Origin: Cinclus cinclus
Taxonomy: Eukaryota; Chordata; Aves; Passeriformes; Cinclidae
Assembly (NCBI RefSeq): GCF_963662255.1
Contig: NW_026912161.1
Span: 496,001 to 560,000, forward strand
Direction of reading: 5' to 3'
Length of the DNA stretch: 64,000 nucleotides
This document shows, piece after piece, positions 26,076-35,817 of the stretch; position 1 is the stretch's first letter, and each line of letters begins with the position of its first letter. The notes beneath the pieces are model-generated. The model did no database searches. It was given only the letters and a program-made list of their open reading frames with translations, and was not told the origin of the DNA. The translations under genes were made by a program, and so were the position numbers.

Positions 26076-26394
26076 CATAGCACTCACTGGCTGCTCCCCA
26101 GGGTCCGCAGAGGTACTGGGGAACAGCCAGGGGACAGATGGATAGATGTGGGACAGAAGGACATGAGTGAGACACCAGGAGAGACATAAGGCACACAAAA
26201 GGGACATGAGAAGATACAAGAAGGACACTCAGGGGACACTGGGACACTTGCGGACACTCACAATATCACTGAAGGTGTAGCAGTCGGGGATTTTCTGTTT
26301 TAGTAGCGTTTGGATGTTGATGGCCTTGAGCTGGAACTCCATGATGACACTGATCAGCCTGAGGGGACAAAAAACACCACAAGAGGCCTCAAAA

Positions 26395-26870
26395 TCACTA
26401 AAAAATAAAATAGGAAAAAATCCACCTCAAAATCCCAAAGAAACCAATGCAAAAGGGAAAACTCCGCCACAAAAAATCCCCAAAAAAGAGAACAAATCTG
26501 CCCATAAATCCCCAAAAAACCCTGTGAGTTCCCCAAGTTCAAAAAAAAAACCTGGAAAAGGAAAAATTTGACCCCAAAAATCCCCCAGAAATTAAAATTC
26601 CACCCCAAAATCCTAAAAAAAAAAAAAAGGAAAATTTCCACCCCAAAATCTCAAAAAATCCAATGCTAATGGAAAATTCCACCTGAAATCCCCAAAAACC
26701 TCAGGAGTTCCCAAAATAACAACAAAAAAAAAACATTCTAGAAAAGGAAAAATTCTGCACCAAAATCCCCCAGAAAACATCAGGAAAGGGAAAACTTGGC
26801 CACAAAATCCCCAAAAATTACCCTGGGAAAGGGAAAATTTCATCCCATAATCCCACACAGGAATTCGGAA
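26395..26870. repeat. A/C-rich minisatellite in mucolipin intron
   Basis: Diverged units such as ccccaaaaatcccc and ggaaaattccacc. The minus strand, which is the sense strand of the pseudogene, is a long TTTTGGGG-type tract. Confidence 0.75.
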
Positions 26871-27415
26871 AAAGGGGTCGCAAATCCAACACTTGGATTT
26901 TAGGGATGGGAAACTTCCCTGGGTGGGACTTGTGGGATTTACCTGTGGAATTGGAGGGTGAAATTGCTGTCAGTGCAGTCCAGCACCAGCAGCTGGGGGT
27001 CTCCAGGGTACACCCCCAGGCACTCTGTGGGCTTGGGACTGGGGTCAGGGAATGCTGAGAGCCCAGAAACCCTGGGACTTCCCAAATCCTGAATCACATA
27101 TACTCCAGGACCATCCCAAACCTTGCACCTCAAACCCAAACCCCAAACCCCAAACCAAAACCCTACTCCCAAACCTCTTGGGACCATCCCAAATGCCTTT
27201 AGAGTATCCCAAATCTCAAATCCCAACCCTAACTCTAAAACCCAAACCCCAAGTGTCCCCACCAGTGATGATGCTGGAGGCAATGTCGAAGGTGTCATTA
27301 CCAGGGTCAATGTCCCCTGTGCGGAAGAAGTGCTGTGCCTGGTGCCATCTCTGGTGACACCTGCAGTGCCAGCATAGGGGTAGTGGCCCAGGGTCTTGTT
27401 GAGGACAGCCAGGTA

Positions 27416-28760
27416 CTGTGGGGACAGGGAAACAGTGCTGGGGATAGCACTGGGGCACCTCAGCGTCCTCAAATCACACCAGTGTCCCAAATCACCTCCA
27501 TAGGCTGAGGTCCTTCATGTCCCCAGATGACCACTGTGTCCCCAACTCTTCTAACCCCTTTCAGTGTCCGTGTGCCACCTTCTTGAGGACAAAGGCATGG
27601 GGTGGGAGGTGCTGGCCTGGCACAGCCCTCGGGGTGCCCAGTCCCCCTTGTCACTCCCACACCTGTGCATGTCCCTGTGCCAGGGCTGGCATTAACGGTA
27701 GCACCGGGCCAGGCACTGGCACAGACACCAACCAAAACGGCTTGCAACCAGCAGGGCCACCCATGGGGTGGGCACGGAGCCACCCCAGCCTGGCCCCACG
27801 CCTGGCCTGTCACTGCCATGCCCACCAGCATTGCCACACCATAGACTAATGTGTCCCCTGGCACTGCCGTGCTCGTGGTGGCATCTCCACGGGCATTCCA
27901 GCACCTGCGGCGGCACTTCCATGGCCATGTGTGCCTTGGTATCACCATACCCCTGGTGGCACCTCTATGACCACCTCATCCTGACACCCCTGATCACCAC
28001 CCCCTGTGGATGACAGGGACACTGTGGGCACCTGCACCCTGTTCTGTCCCTTCAGTTACCCCCTTGTAGACATCTCTGCTGCCAGTGGCACAGGTGCCAC
28101 CTGATGCCACCGTGTGGGACTTGTCCCAGTTATCGCCGATGGATGGACACCTGGTGCCACTGGGCAGGGATGATGTCCCCAGGGCTTGTGGCAGAGCAGG
28201 ACCCACACTGGGAAGGCCACATCCGAGGCCACCAAACTGTACCCAGCAGGCAGGAGGGACACCGGTGAGAACATGGTGGTGCCGCAGGGGGGGTGGCAGG
28301 TGACGTGTGGGGCACATGTGGGCACAGGAACTCATGCATCACGGGCTGGGGCAGGTACCATGCTCCAAAATCATGTCCCCTGTCCCTGTGTCCTGTTCCA
28401 TGTCCTGTGCCATGCTCAAGGTCATGTCCTGTGTCCTATACCACACCCTGCACCCTGTGTCATGTCCTATATGCCCCATGTCCCATGTTTCATGTCTTTA
28501 GTCCCATGTCCCATGAAACCCTTCACGCTGTGCCCCAGTCATGCCCAGGGCCCTACACCAAGCCCAATCTTGGCATCATGGCCCTGGGAACTGGGACTGG
28601 CACTGGGGCTGGAAGCCACCTGGGACAATGCCTGGCATCATGACACAGCAGCTGGAAACGTGGTGGGGATTGGGACTAGACAATGGACACCGGGTCTGGG
28701 GCTGGGCACTGGAACTGGACACCAAACCAGGATCTATCTTAAGCCCCCATACTGGTCTGG
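27416..28760. other. Non-coding GC-rich stretch between mucolipin remnant and block B
   Basis: It contains low-complexity tggcac/ccatgg-rich sequence and, at 28,350-28,510, a catgtccc-type minisatellite. The missing mucolipin N-terminal exons should lie here but I could not find them. No other gene recognised. Confidence 0.5.
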
Positions 28761-28853
28761 CAGCACTGAGGTTACTGGGGATACTGGGAGCTACTGGAGG
28801 GGTACTGTGGGTGCTGACTGCTTCCCCCCCAGAACACGACGAGAGGAACCCCC

Positions 28854-28873
28854 GGGGGGGGGGGGGGGGGGGG
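28854..28873. repeat. Poly-G run of 20
   Basis: Uninterrupted G run at the left of block B, within a longer G-rich patch. A strong G-quadruplex candidate and a likely place for length errors. Confidence 0.95.
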
Positions 28874-28984
28874 AGGTGGGGGGCAGGAGCCCCGAAAATG
28901 AGACACGCGAGCTCCCAGTTCAGCAAGGTCACGGTGCGACAGCCCAGTCCCTGGCTCCTCCCCTGTCCCTGTCCCCTCCTCGGT

Positions 28985-29165
28985 CCCCAGGGCATGACAC
29001 GGGGCTGTCCCTATCCCAGTCCCTGTCCCCATTCCCGGTCCTGTATTCCCGGTCCCTGTCCCCATTCCCTGTTTCCATTCTCGGTCCCTGTCCCCATTCC
29101 AGTCCCCATTCCAGTCCCCGTTCCCACTCCCGTTCCCGCTCCCGCTCCCATTCCCGTTCCCGTTC
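28985..29165. repeat. Pyrimidine-rich minisatellite of block B
   Basis: Repeats of tccccattcccggt and cccgttcccactcc units. It is the counterpart of 20,690-21,130 and much shorter. Confidence 0.85.
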
Positions 29166-29173
29166 CCTCTCAC

Positions 29174-29189
29174 CGCACGCCGCCGCCAT
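29174..29189 (-). other. Putative minus-strand first coding exon, block B copy
   Basis: Minus-strand ATG GCG GCG GCG TGC G followed by gtgagag. Length 16 nt, phase and donor equal the copies in A and C. Encodes Met-Ala-Ala-Ala-Cys before the splice. Confidence 0.5.
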
Positions 29190-29207
29190 CGCTCTGCCCA
29201 CCGCTCC

Positions 29208-29300
29208 CGCCCTCACGTGACCAGGGAGAACCCCGCGCTGCTTCCGCACACCAATCACAGCGCGCGATCGCTCCTAGATTTGCATAACCACGCCCTCTGC
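29208..29300. promoter_or_regulatory. Divergent promoter, block B copy
   Basis: E-box CACGTG at 29214-29219, CCAAT at 29251-29255, octamer ATTTGCAT at 29278-29285, as in A and C. It would drive the only intact zinc-finger gene of the window. Confidence 0.65.
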
Positions 29301-29329
29301 TCCGACACCGCCCACCACCGGCTGTAGTC

Positions 29330-31279
29330 GGGTCTAGGCGCAGTTTGCTCCCAGTTCCCTCCCAGTGCTCCCAGTAAGAGCGGTACTGGCAGGGAGAGCG
29401 CTCCCAGTTGCTTCTAGGTGCTGTCAGGATCGTTACCAGTGCTCCCAGTATCACTTCCCAGTGCCGCGCGGGGCGCAACCGCTTTGCAATCCCCCAGGGC
29501 GGAGCGCGGCTGCTTTTGCGCGTCGGCACCGGGCCGGGCCGGGCTGGGGGAGGAGGAGCGGAAGGAAGAAGAGTAGTGGAAGGAAGAGCAGCAGCAGAAC
29601 CGAGCGGCTCACTCGCTCGCCCGCTCTAGGCCGCAGCTTCCCCGACTTCCCCGGCATCACCCCTCCCCCCGGAAGCCGCAGGTGAGCTGGGAGGGGGAGC
29701 TCGCCCCAAATCCATCGTGGGGAGGTCTCCTGGAGGTTTCTTTGTGGGGCAGGAGATGTTTGGATCTTGCAGGACCCCGAAGCTCAGCCGGAAATGCCCC
29801 GGGAGGGATCTTGGCGGGTCCCACATTGCGATCGCTCGTTCTGGCGGAGAGGGGGCGAGATCGGTTCTGGGGATATCCGGGAGAGCCGTGGGGGAATACG
29901 GGAACCCCGGAGCGGGGAGAGCGCAGAGGGGCGATCCCGGAGCCGGGGGACCCCCGGCAGCCTGGAGGGGTGTGGGAGGTTGGTGATAAGCGGCCCCAGG
30001 CTCTCTGAGGCTGAAAGGGGCACTGGCTTGTCCAGCTGAACTTGGCCCGCAGGAACATAAACCCAACGCGCTCAACCCTTCTTTTCCCCCAAAAATGGAT
30101 TTCCCATTCCTAAACCTTGGCCCGATGGAGGAGGAGGCCGTGAGGAAGAAGAACATGCCCCCGGAGCCCCAGGCAGGTGAGGAGGAAGTCCCTGCCCCTT
30201 TCACCCTCTGTCCTGCTCCATCTCCCAGCCCAGCACGGCCCCCGGCTGCAGGACAGCCCCGCTGCCAACGCCGTCCTGCTGGGGACGTGCTGGCGGGATC
30301 TCCTTCCCCCTCCCTCTGGAACAGAGGCAAATCCCATCTTCTCCTTGTCCTTCCCCCTCTAGACAAGGAGCTGAGGATGGAGACCAGGGAGGACAAATCC
30401 CCGCAGCAGAACCTTGTGGAAGAGGCTGTTTGGAGCAGCTCCATTGCACAGGAAACCAGCGAGGAGGAAAAGCCCGGGAGATCCCACATGAGGATGGGCT
30501 GCAAACACAGTTCTTGGGTATCCGAGGAGGAGAACCAGGGCCAAAGAACCGGACAGAGCTGCAGCCAGAGCTCAGAGCTGGGGTTCCATGAGCATCTTCA
30601 TGATGCGGATAAGCCCCACAAGTGTTCAAATTGTGGGAAGAGCTTCAGCAAGAGATCCTCCCTGATCTGGCACTGGAGAATCCACATGGGGGAACGGCCC
30701 TATGAGTGTGGGGAGTGTGGAAAGAGCTTCAGTACGAGATTCAAACTGATCCGCCACCAGATGATCCACACTGGGGAGAGGCCCTATGAATGTGACATAC
30801 GCAGGAAGAGGTTTCAGACCAGCTCCAATCTCGTCATGCATCAGCGGATTCACACAGAAGAGAGGCCCTTCCGCTGCCCTGACTGTGGGAAGGGCTTCAA
30901 ATACAACTCCCGCCTTGTCTCCCACAGGCGCATCCACACTGGGGAGATGCCCTATGAGTGTGGGCAGTGTGGGAAGTGCTTCAGGACAAGCTCTGAACTG
31001 ATTGTCCACCAAAGGATCCACACAGGGGAACAGCCCTATGAGTGTGATAAATGCAGCAAGAGGTTTCTGACCAGCTCCAGTCTCCTCCTGCACCAGCGCA
31101 TTCACATAGAGGAGAGGCCCTTCTGCTGCCCCGACTACGGGAAGGGCTTCAGGCACAACTCCAACCTCGTCACCCACCGGCGCATCCACACTGGGGAGAG
31201 GCCCTATGAGTGTTCTGAGTGTGGGAAGAGCTTTTCACAGAGCTCTCACCTGACCAAACACCAATGGAGGCACCACTAA
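29330..31279 (+). CDS. C2H2 zinc-finger protein gene, block B
   Basis: Probable nuclear DNA-binding transcription factor. A 5' exon (about 29,330-29,681) appears non-coding. The second exon (about 30,053-30,176) carries the start ATG at 30,095. A 186-bp GT-AG intron (30,177-30,362) follows, and the last exon ends at a stop at 31,277-31,279. The spliced protein is 332 residues; reading through the intron gives 394 because it is in frame and open. The N-terminal part is acidic (MEEEAVRK, then [11 protein letters not shown]) without a KRAB, SCAN or BTB domain. Eight C-terminal finger units follow, joined by TGERP-like linkers. Units 1, 2, 4, 5, 6 and 8 keep both Cys and both His. Unit 3 has lost its second Cys (CDIRR) and unit 7 has Cys to Tyr (CPDYG). 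The family is expanded in songbirds. I do not know its targets or whether it is expressed. Confidence 0.8.
30177..30362 (+). other. In-frame 186-bp intron (exitron-like) of block B zinc-finger gene
   Basis: Borders are aggcag|gtgag and cctctag|acaag. The length is a multiple of three and there is no stop in the coding frame, so splicing and retention both give open proteins differing by 62 residues. The block A intron (22,188-22,373) has the same 186-bp length and is also open. Confidence 0.6.
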
Positions 31280-31282
31280 GGG

Positions 31283-31833
31283 AAGCCCTGCAAATCAAGT
31301 GCAGGAAGAGCTTCATGTGCTGCTCCAGCTCCATTCTCCATGGCAGGATCTGTGCTGGATGATGCCGAGTGACCCCTGGTGGGCAGAGCCCCGGTGATCC
31401 ATGTTAGGAAGACACCTGGCTGGGCGGCTCTTCATCCTCCTGGCTTCCCTTGAGCACCTGGACATATCCACAGATCAACATCAGAAATCCATTGTGAAGA
31501 GCACGTTTGTCGACTTCTGACCCGAGAAAAATCTCACTCTTTGCATCTTCTGGTGGCATCAAGCAACACTGAATGGCCTTGGAGGTCTTCTCCAATAGAA
31601 ATCCATCATTTTAATCCTTTCTGGCTCATGGGCATCTTCCACAGCCAAATGGGAACATATTGGGGCAAACCCCACAATTTTGGAGATGGTGGGGTGGAAA
31701 CCCCTTCAAAAAGGGTTCTTCCCACCCAGCCAAGCATGTGGATGCTTTGCCAGCAGGGACACATAAATTCTTTTGTTTTGGCCTTGAAACAAAAAGGTTT
31801 CTGTTCATTCCTTTGAAAGCCCTGTAACTGGGG
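31283..31833 (+). other. 3' region of block B zinc-finger gene
   Basis: Sequence after the stop codon, matching block A (23,034-23,600) closely. No clear AATAAA was seen before the ERVL insertion. Its last five bases (tgggg, 31829-31833) are the left target duplication of the provirus, so the insertion may have removed the original downstream processing region. Confidence 0.6.
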
Positions 31834-32527
31834 TGTCCTGGTTTGAAGGACAGGTGTTTGCCAAGGAAAGCAGAAGCTTCCCCTTGGACTGAAAGAAAAT
31901 ATGATTCTTCCGATTATTATAATTTCGGAATTAAGAGAGCTCTCAGGCAAAGATATGGGGGTAGGAATAACAGTTCTTTACTAGTATATTTAACAAGACA
32001 AACAAGAACAACAACAGCTATGAAATTACCCACAAACAGAACAGTAACTCAGTCCCAGTGTTTTTTGGCTGCAGGCACCTTTTCCCTGAGCTGCAGTTCC
32101 CGGTGCTGGGGGCGGGTGGCTCCCGCAGAGCTGCAGGAGGGCTGGGGGTGATGGCAGAGCTGTCCCAGGGGGAGAGAGAGATGGAGAGAGAGCCCTCTGC
32201 TCACGGTGTGGGTCCTGGTGCTCAGCAGAGTGCTGGATGGTGGTAGTTCACAGCGAGAAGACAGCCGGGCAGGGTCCGATGGTGGTTTCCCGACGCTGGG
32301 ATGGGACACAGACGGCGATCGTCCTTCTCGTCCGAACTCCGCGGGGGAAATGGGCCGAGGCCCAGCCTTCCTCTTCCTCTTCTGGCTGTTTGAATCTCGC
32401 GGGGCTTGCTTCTTCCCTCCCGTCCCCTCCCCCTTGTCACCAGGGCCCAGTCAACAGGTATCTTAGCATGACAATGGGGAAAATTCCACAGAGGGAAAAA
32501 AAAAATAGAAAGAACTAACCCTCAACA
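31834..32527 (-). repeat. 3' LTR of the ERVL-like provirus
   Basis: 694 bp. It differs from the 5' LTR by a 9-bp segment (caagaacaa region near 32,002) and a few substitutions, so the insertion is relatively young. In the sense direction it begins tgttgagg and ends caggaca. Confidence 0.92.
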
Positions 32528-32550
32528 TTATCCACCCCGAATTTTCCCCT
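32528..32550 (-). promoter_or_regulatory. Polypurine tract of the ERVL-like provirus
   Basis: In the sense direction a purine-rich ggggaaaattcggggtgg lies directly before the 3' LTR, as expected for the plus-strand primer. Confidence 0.55.
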
Positions 32551-32633
32551 ACCATCATGCCAATTCAAATTAAAAATCTTCAAATTATAGACATCCATAC
32601 AGTTACAGATACAGGCACAGTATTGTAGGTAGT

Positions 32634-33410
32634 TCACCCTAAAACAAGGTCTCCTTGGGGTATGCATCTGGTCTTTCCATCCCTTTGCATGATCCACCAG
32701 GTACACCCTGGCCCTTGAGCAAAAACCACCCCCCGAATTGGATTGTCTTTGCTGGAGGCAGGGTTCACCCAAACAGTTTTTCCTAGCATACCGCTCATAT
32801 GCACCACTGGAACCTTGTCCCCATCTGGTGTTCTCAAGGGCTCAGACTGGGCAGGGCCTGCTCGATTAGTGGAACCTCGGGTGTTCACTAACCATGTGGC
32901 CTTTGGTAGATTAATCTCTCAGTTTTTGAAAGTCCCCCCACCCAGTGCCTTCAAGGTGGTTTTAAGCAGCCCATTGCACCGTTCCACTTTCCCAGCCGCT
33001 GGTGCGTGATAAGGAATGTGGTACACCCACTCGATGCCGTGTTCTCTGGCCCAGGTGCTTATGAGGCTGTTTTTGAAATGAGTCCCATTGTCTGACTCAA
33101 TTCTCTCAGGGGTACCATGTCTCCAAAGGACTTGTTTTTCCAGGCCCAGGATGCTGTTGCGGGCAGTGGCATGAGGCACAGGGTAGGTCTCCAACCATCC
33201 AGTGGTGGCTTCTACCATGGTCAGCACGTAACGCTTGCCTTGGCGTGTCTGAGGCAGTGTGATGTAGTCAATCTGCCAGGCCTCGCCATACTTATATTTG
33301 GACCACCGCCCCCCATACCAGAGGGGCTTCACTCGCTTGGCTTGCTTGATGGCAGCACACATCTCATAGTCATGGATAACCTGGGAAATACTGTCCATGG
33401 TGAGATCCAC
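32634..33410 (-). pseudogene. ERVL-like integrase, broken
   Basis: Integrase catalyses insertion of viral DNA. The core DDE residues are visible as QIDYI, ESDNG and KVER. The zinc-binding half is separated from RNase H by an in-frame stop near 33,417. Its first Cys is changed to Tyr (YEMC here; CETC in the fragment at 52,560). After about 32,919 the frame is lost. A C-terminal part (VWVNPASS ... GDLVLG) continues in another frame to 32,634. Inactive. Confidence 0.85.
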
Positions 33411-33419
33411 CCCTCTATC

Positions 33420-35510
33420 TCATACCCACTTATAGGTAGCATCTCTGCCTTGGTGACCTGAGGCATCGTGGGCCCATCGAGCCAGGAACAACTCTCCTTT
33501 GTGTTGCCAGTCTAAGTCTATCTGTGACACCTCTATCCTTGCAGCCTGATCTACTTGCTCATTGTGTTGGTGCTCCTCATTAGCCCGACTCTTGGGGACA
33601 TGGGCATCTACATGATGGACCTTTACGGGTAGCTTCTCTACCTGACTGGCAATGTCTTTCCACTCATCAGCAGCCCAGATTGGCTTTCCCCTACGTTGCC
33701 AGTTAGCTTTTTTCCATCTTTCCAGCCAGCCCCACAGAGCATTGGCTACCATCCATGAATCAGTGTAAAGGTAAAGCTTTGGCCACTTCTCTCTTTCAGC
33801 AATGTCCAGGGCCAGCTGAACAGCTTTGAGTTCAGCAAGTTGACTTGATCCACCTTCTCCTTCAGTAGCTTGTGCAACCTGTCGTGTGGGGCTCCATACG
33901 GCTGCTTTCCACTTCCGGTTCATCCCCACGATGCGACAGGAACCGTCAGTGAAAAGAGTGTAGCGAGTTTCATCTGCTGGCAGTTGGTTGTATGGCGGGG
34001 CTTCATCAGCCCGGGTCACTTGTTCTTGCTGCTCTTCATCGGCAAGACCAAAATTTTCACCTTCTGGCCAGTTTGTAATTATTTCCAAAATCCCAGGGCG
34101 ATTTGGGTTTCCGATACGGGCGCGCTGTGTGATGAGGGCAATCCACTTGCTCCATGTGGCATCGGTGGCGTGGTGGGTAGAGGGGACCTTCCCTTTAAAC
34201 ATCCACCCCAGCACTGGTAGTCGGGGTGCCAGGAGGAGCTGTGCTTCTGTGCCAATCACTTCTGAGGCAGCTTGAACTCCTTCATAAGCAGCCAAGATCT
34301 CCTTCTCTGTTGGGGTGTAGTTGGCTTCAGATCCTCTGTAACTTCGGCTCCAGAATCCCAGAGGTCGGCCTCGGGTCTCACCAGGTACCTTCTGCCAAAG
34401 GCTCCAGGACAAGCCCTTGTTCCCGGCTGCAGAGTAGAGCACATTCTTCACCTCTGGTCCCGTCCTGACTGGGCCAAGGGCTACAGCATGAGCGATCTCC
34501 TGCTTGATCTGGGCAAAGGCTTGCTGCTGCTCAGGGCCCCAGTGGAATTCGTTCTTCTTCCGGGTGACCAGGTAGAGAGGGCTCACGATCTGGCTGTACT
34601 CAGGAATGTGCATTCTCCAAAAGCCTATGGCACCTAGGAAAGCTTGTGTTTCCTTCTTGTTGGTTGGTGGAGACATCGCGGTGATCTTATTGATGACCTC
34701 AGTGGGGATTTGGCGCCGCCCGTCTTGCCACTTTACTCCCAGGAACTGGATCTCTCGGGCAGGACCTTTGACTTTGCTCCTCTTGATGGCAAAACCGGCT
34801 CCCAGCAGAATCTGGATGATCTTTTCTCCTTTCTCAAATACTTCCATTGCCGTGTTCCCCCACACAATGATGTCATCAATGTATTGCAGATGTTCTGGAG
34901 CTTCACCCTTTTCCAGTGCAGCCTGGATCAGTCCATGGCAGATGGTGGGGCTGTGTTTCCACCCCTGGGGCAGTCGGTTCCAGGTGTACTGCACGCCCCT
35001 CCAGGTGAAAGCAAACTGAGGCCTGCACTCTGCTGCCAGAGGAATGGAGAAAAATGCATTGGCAATGTCAATGGTGGCGTACCACTTTGCTGCCTTGGAC
35101 TCCAGCTCGTACTGGAGTTCCAGCATGTCCAGCACGGCAGTGCTCAGCGGTGGAGTCACTTCATTCAATGCACGATAGTCCACAGTCAATCTCCATTCTC
35201 CATCAGACTTGCGCACAGGCCAGATGGGGCTGTTGAAGGGTGAGTGGGTTCTGCTGACCACCCCTTGGCCCTCCAGCTCACGGATCATCTTGTGGATGGG
35301 GATCACGGCATCTCGATTTGTCCTGTACTGCCGGTGGTGCACTGTGGAGGTGGCAATTGGCACTTGCTGCTCCTTCACCTTCAGGAGTCCCACTACAGAT
35401 GGGTTCTCTGACAGTCCAAGCAAGGTGTTCAATTGCTTAATGTTTTCTGCCTCTACAGCAGCTATTCCAAAAGCCCACCTGAGTCCCTTTTGGGTCTTTG
35501 TAATAGCCAT
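33420..35510 (-). CDS. ERVL-like reverse transcriptase and RNase H
   Basis: An open frame of 696 codons. The reverse transcriptase part shows an Asp-containing IDIANAFF near residue 148, LPQGW at 180 and the catalytic YIDDI at 210. RNase H shows TDGSC at 521, AELKA at 559, YTDSW at 582 and VDAHV at 634. It ends at a TGA where the integrase should continue. The first residues lie in a different frame from the protease because of a one-base change near 35,490; in the family the two are expected to be continuous. Normally made as part of a Gag-Pro-Pol polyprotein. Confidence 0.9.
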   Translation of the reverse strand: MAITKTQKGLRWAFGIAAVEAENIKQLNTLLGLSENPSVVGLLKVKEQQVPIATSTVHHRQYRTNRDAVIPIHKMIRELEGQGVVSRTHSPFNSPIWPVRKSDGEWRLTVDYRALNEVTPPLSTAVLDMLELQYELESKAAKWYATIDIANAFFSIPLAAECRPQFAFTWRGVQYTWNRLPQGWKHSPTICHGLIQAALEKGEAPEHLQYIDDIIVWGNTAMEVFEKGEKIIQILLGAGFAIKRSKVKGPAREIQFLGVKWQDGRRQIPTEVINKITAMSPPTNKKETQAFLGAIGFWRMHIPEYSQIVSPLYLVTRKKNEFHWGPEQQQAFAQIKQEIAHAVALGPVRTGPEVKNVLYSAAGNKGLSWSLWQKVPGETRGRPLGFWSRSYRGSEANYTPTEKEILAAYEGVQAASEVIGTEAQLLLAPRLPVLGWMFKGKVPSTHHATDATWSKWIALITQRARIGNPNRPGILEIITNWPEGENFGLADEEQQEQVTRADEAPPYNQLPADETRYTLFTDGSCRIVGMNRKWKAAVWSPTRQVAQATEGEGGSSQLAELKAVQLALDIAEREKWPKLYLYTDSWMVANALWGWLERWKKANWQRRGKPIWAADEWKDIASQVEKLPVKVHHVDAHVPKSRANEEHQHNEQVDQAARIEVSQIDLDWQHKGELFLARWAHDASGHQGRDATYKWV

Positions 35511-35763
35511 TCCTCAGGAAGTCTATGCCTAGAATACACGGTGCCTCTGGGCCAGTCACAATTGGATGCTTCTGCCACTCTTTCCCAGTCAGGCTCACCT
35601 CAGCCTCCAGCAAAGTCAATTCCTGTGATCCCCCTGTCACCCCAGCAATAGAAACAGGCTCTTCCCCCACATGTTCTGATGGTATTAGGGTGACCTGTGA
35701 ACCAGTATCAACTAAGGCCCTATGTTTTTGTGGCTCTGATGTGCCAGGCCATCGGATCCACAC
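35490..35763 (-). pseudogene. ERVL-like aspartic protease
   Basis: The retroviral protease signature ALVDTGSQVTLI is followed by ILGIDFL. The frame differs from the one that carries reverse transcriptase (break near 35,490). The protease would cut the polyprotein as a dimer. Confidence 0.8.
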
Positions 35764-35817
35764 CGTCCAAAAGACCCAGTTTTCCCGTGCTTCTCCCTGG
35801 CTAGAGGCAGGGCCCCT

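Larger units (their letters stand above)
25860..27415 (-). pseudogene. MCOLN1: Mucolipin (MCOLN1-like) pseudogene, four exons of the lumenal domain
   Basis: Mucolipins are lysosomal/endosomal TRP cation channels. The minus strand keeps part of the large lumenal loop before the pore. Exon 27415-27263 reads YLAVLNKTLG then, after a frameshift, GDIDPGNDTFDI. Exon 27024-26943 reads ECLGVYPGDP and NFTLQFH. Exon 26358-26262 reads FQLKAINIQTLL and IPDCYTF. Exon from 25947 reads ITFDN, has an in-frame TGA, and after a further shift has IQECHHP. The three intron borders between these exons are GT-AG and keep phase, so exons 1 to 3 descend from a spliced gene. No transmembrane or pore exon was found at lower coordinates, and no N-terminal exon was recognised above 27,415. 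IQEC-HP fits MCOLN1 better than MCOLN2 or 3. It is a truncated, broken copy. Confidence 0.8.

Noticed and set aside
25694..26080. Frame rich in Cys-His-Cys-His repeats
   Set aside because: Translation of the CACTGT microsatellite, not a metal-binding protein.
27416..28760. N-terminal mucolipin exons or neighbouring genes of human 19p13 (such as a PNPLA6 or resistin relative)
   Set aside because: I looked on both strands and found no convincing match. The minus-strand frames there are low complexity.
30095..30176. KRAB or SCAN domain at the N-terminus of the zinc-finger gene
   Set aside because: The N-terminal residues are a short acidic stretch with none of the KRAB or SCAN signature residues.
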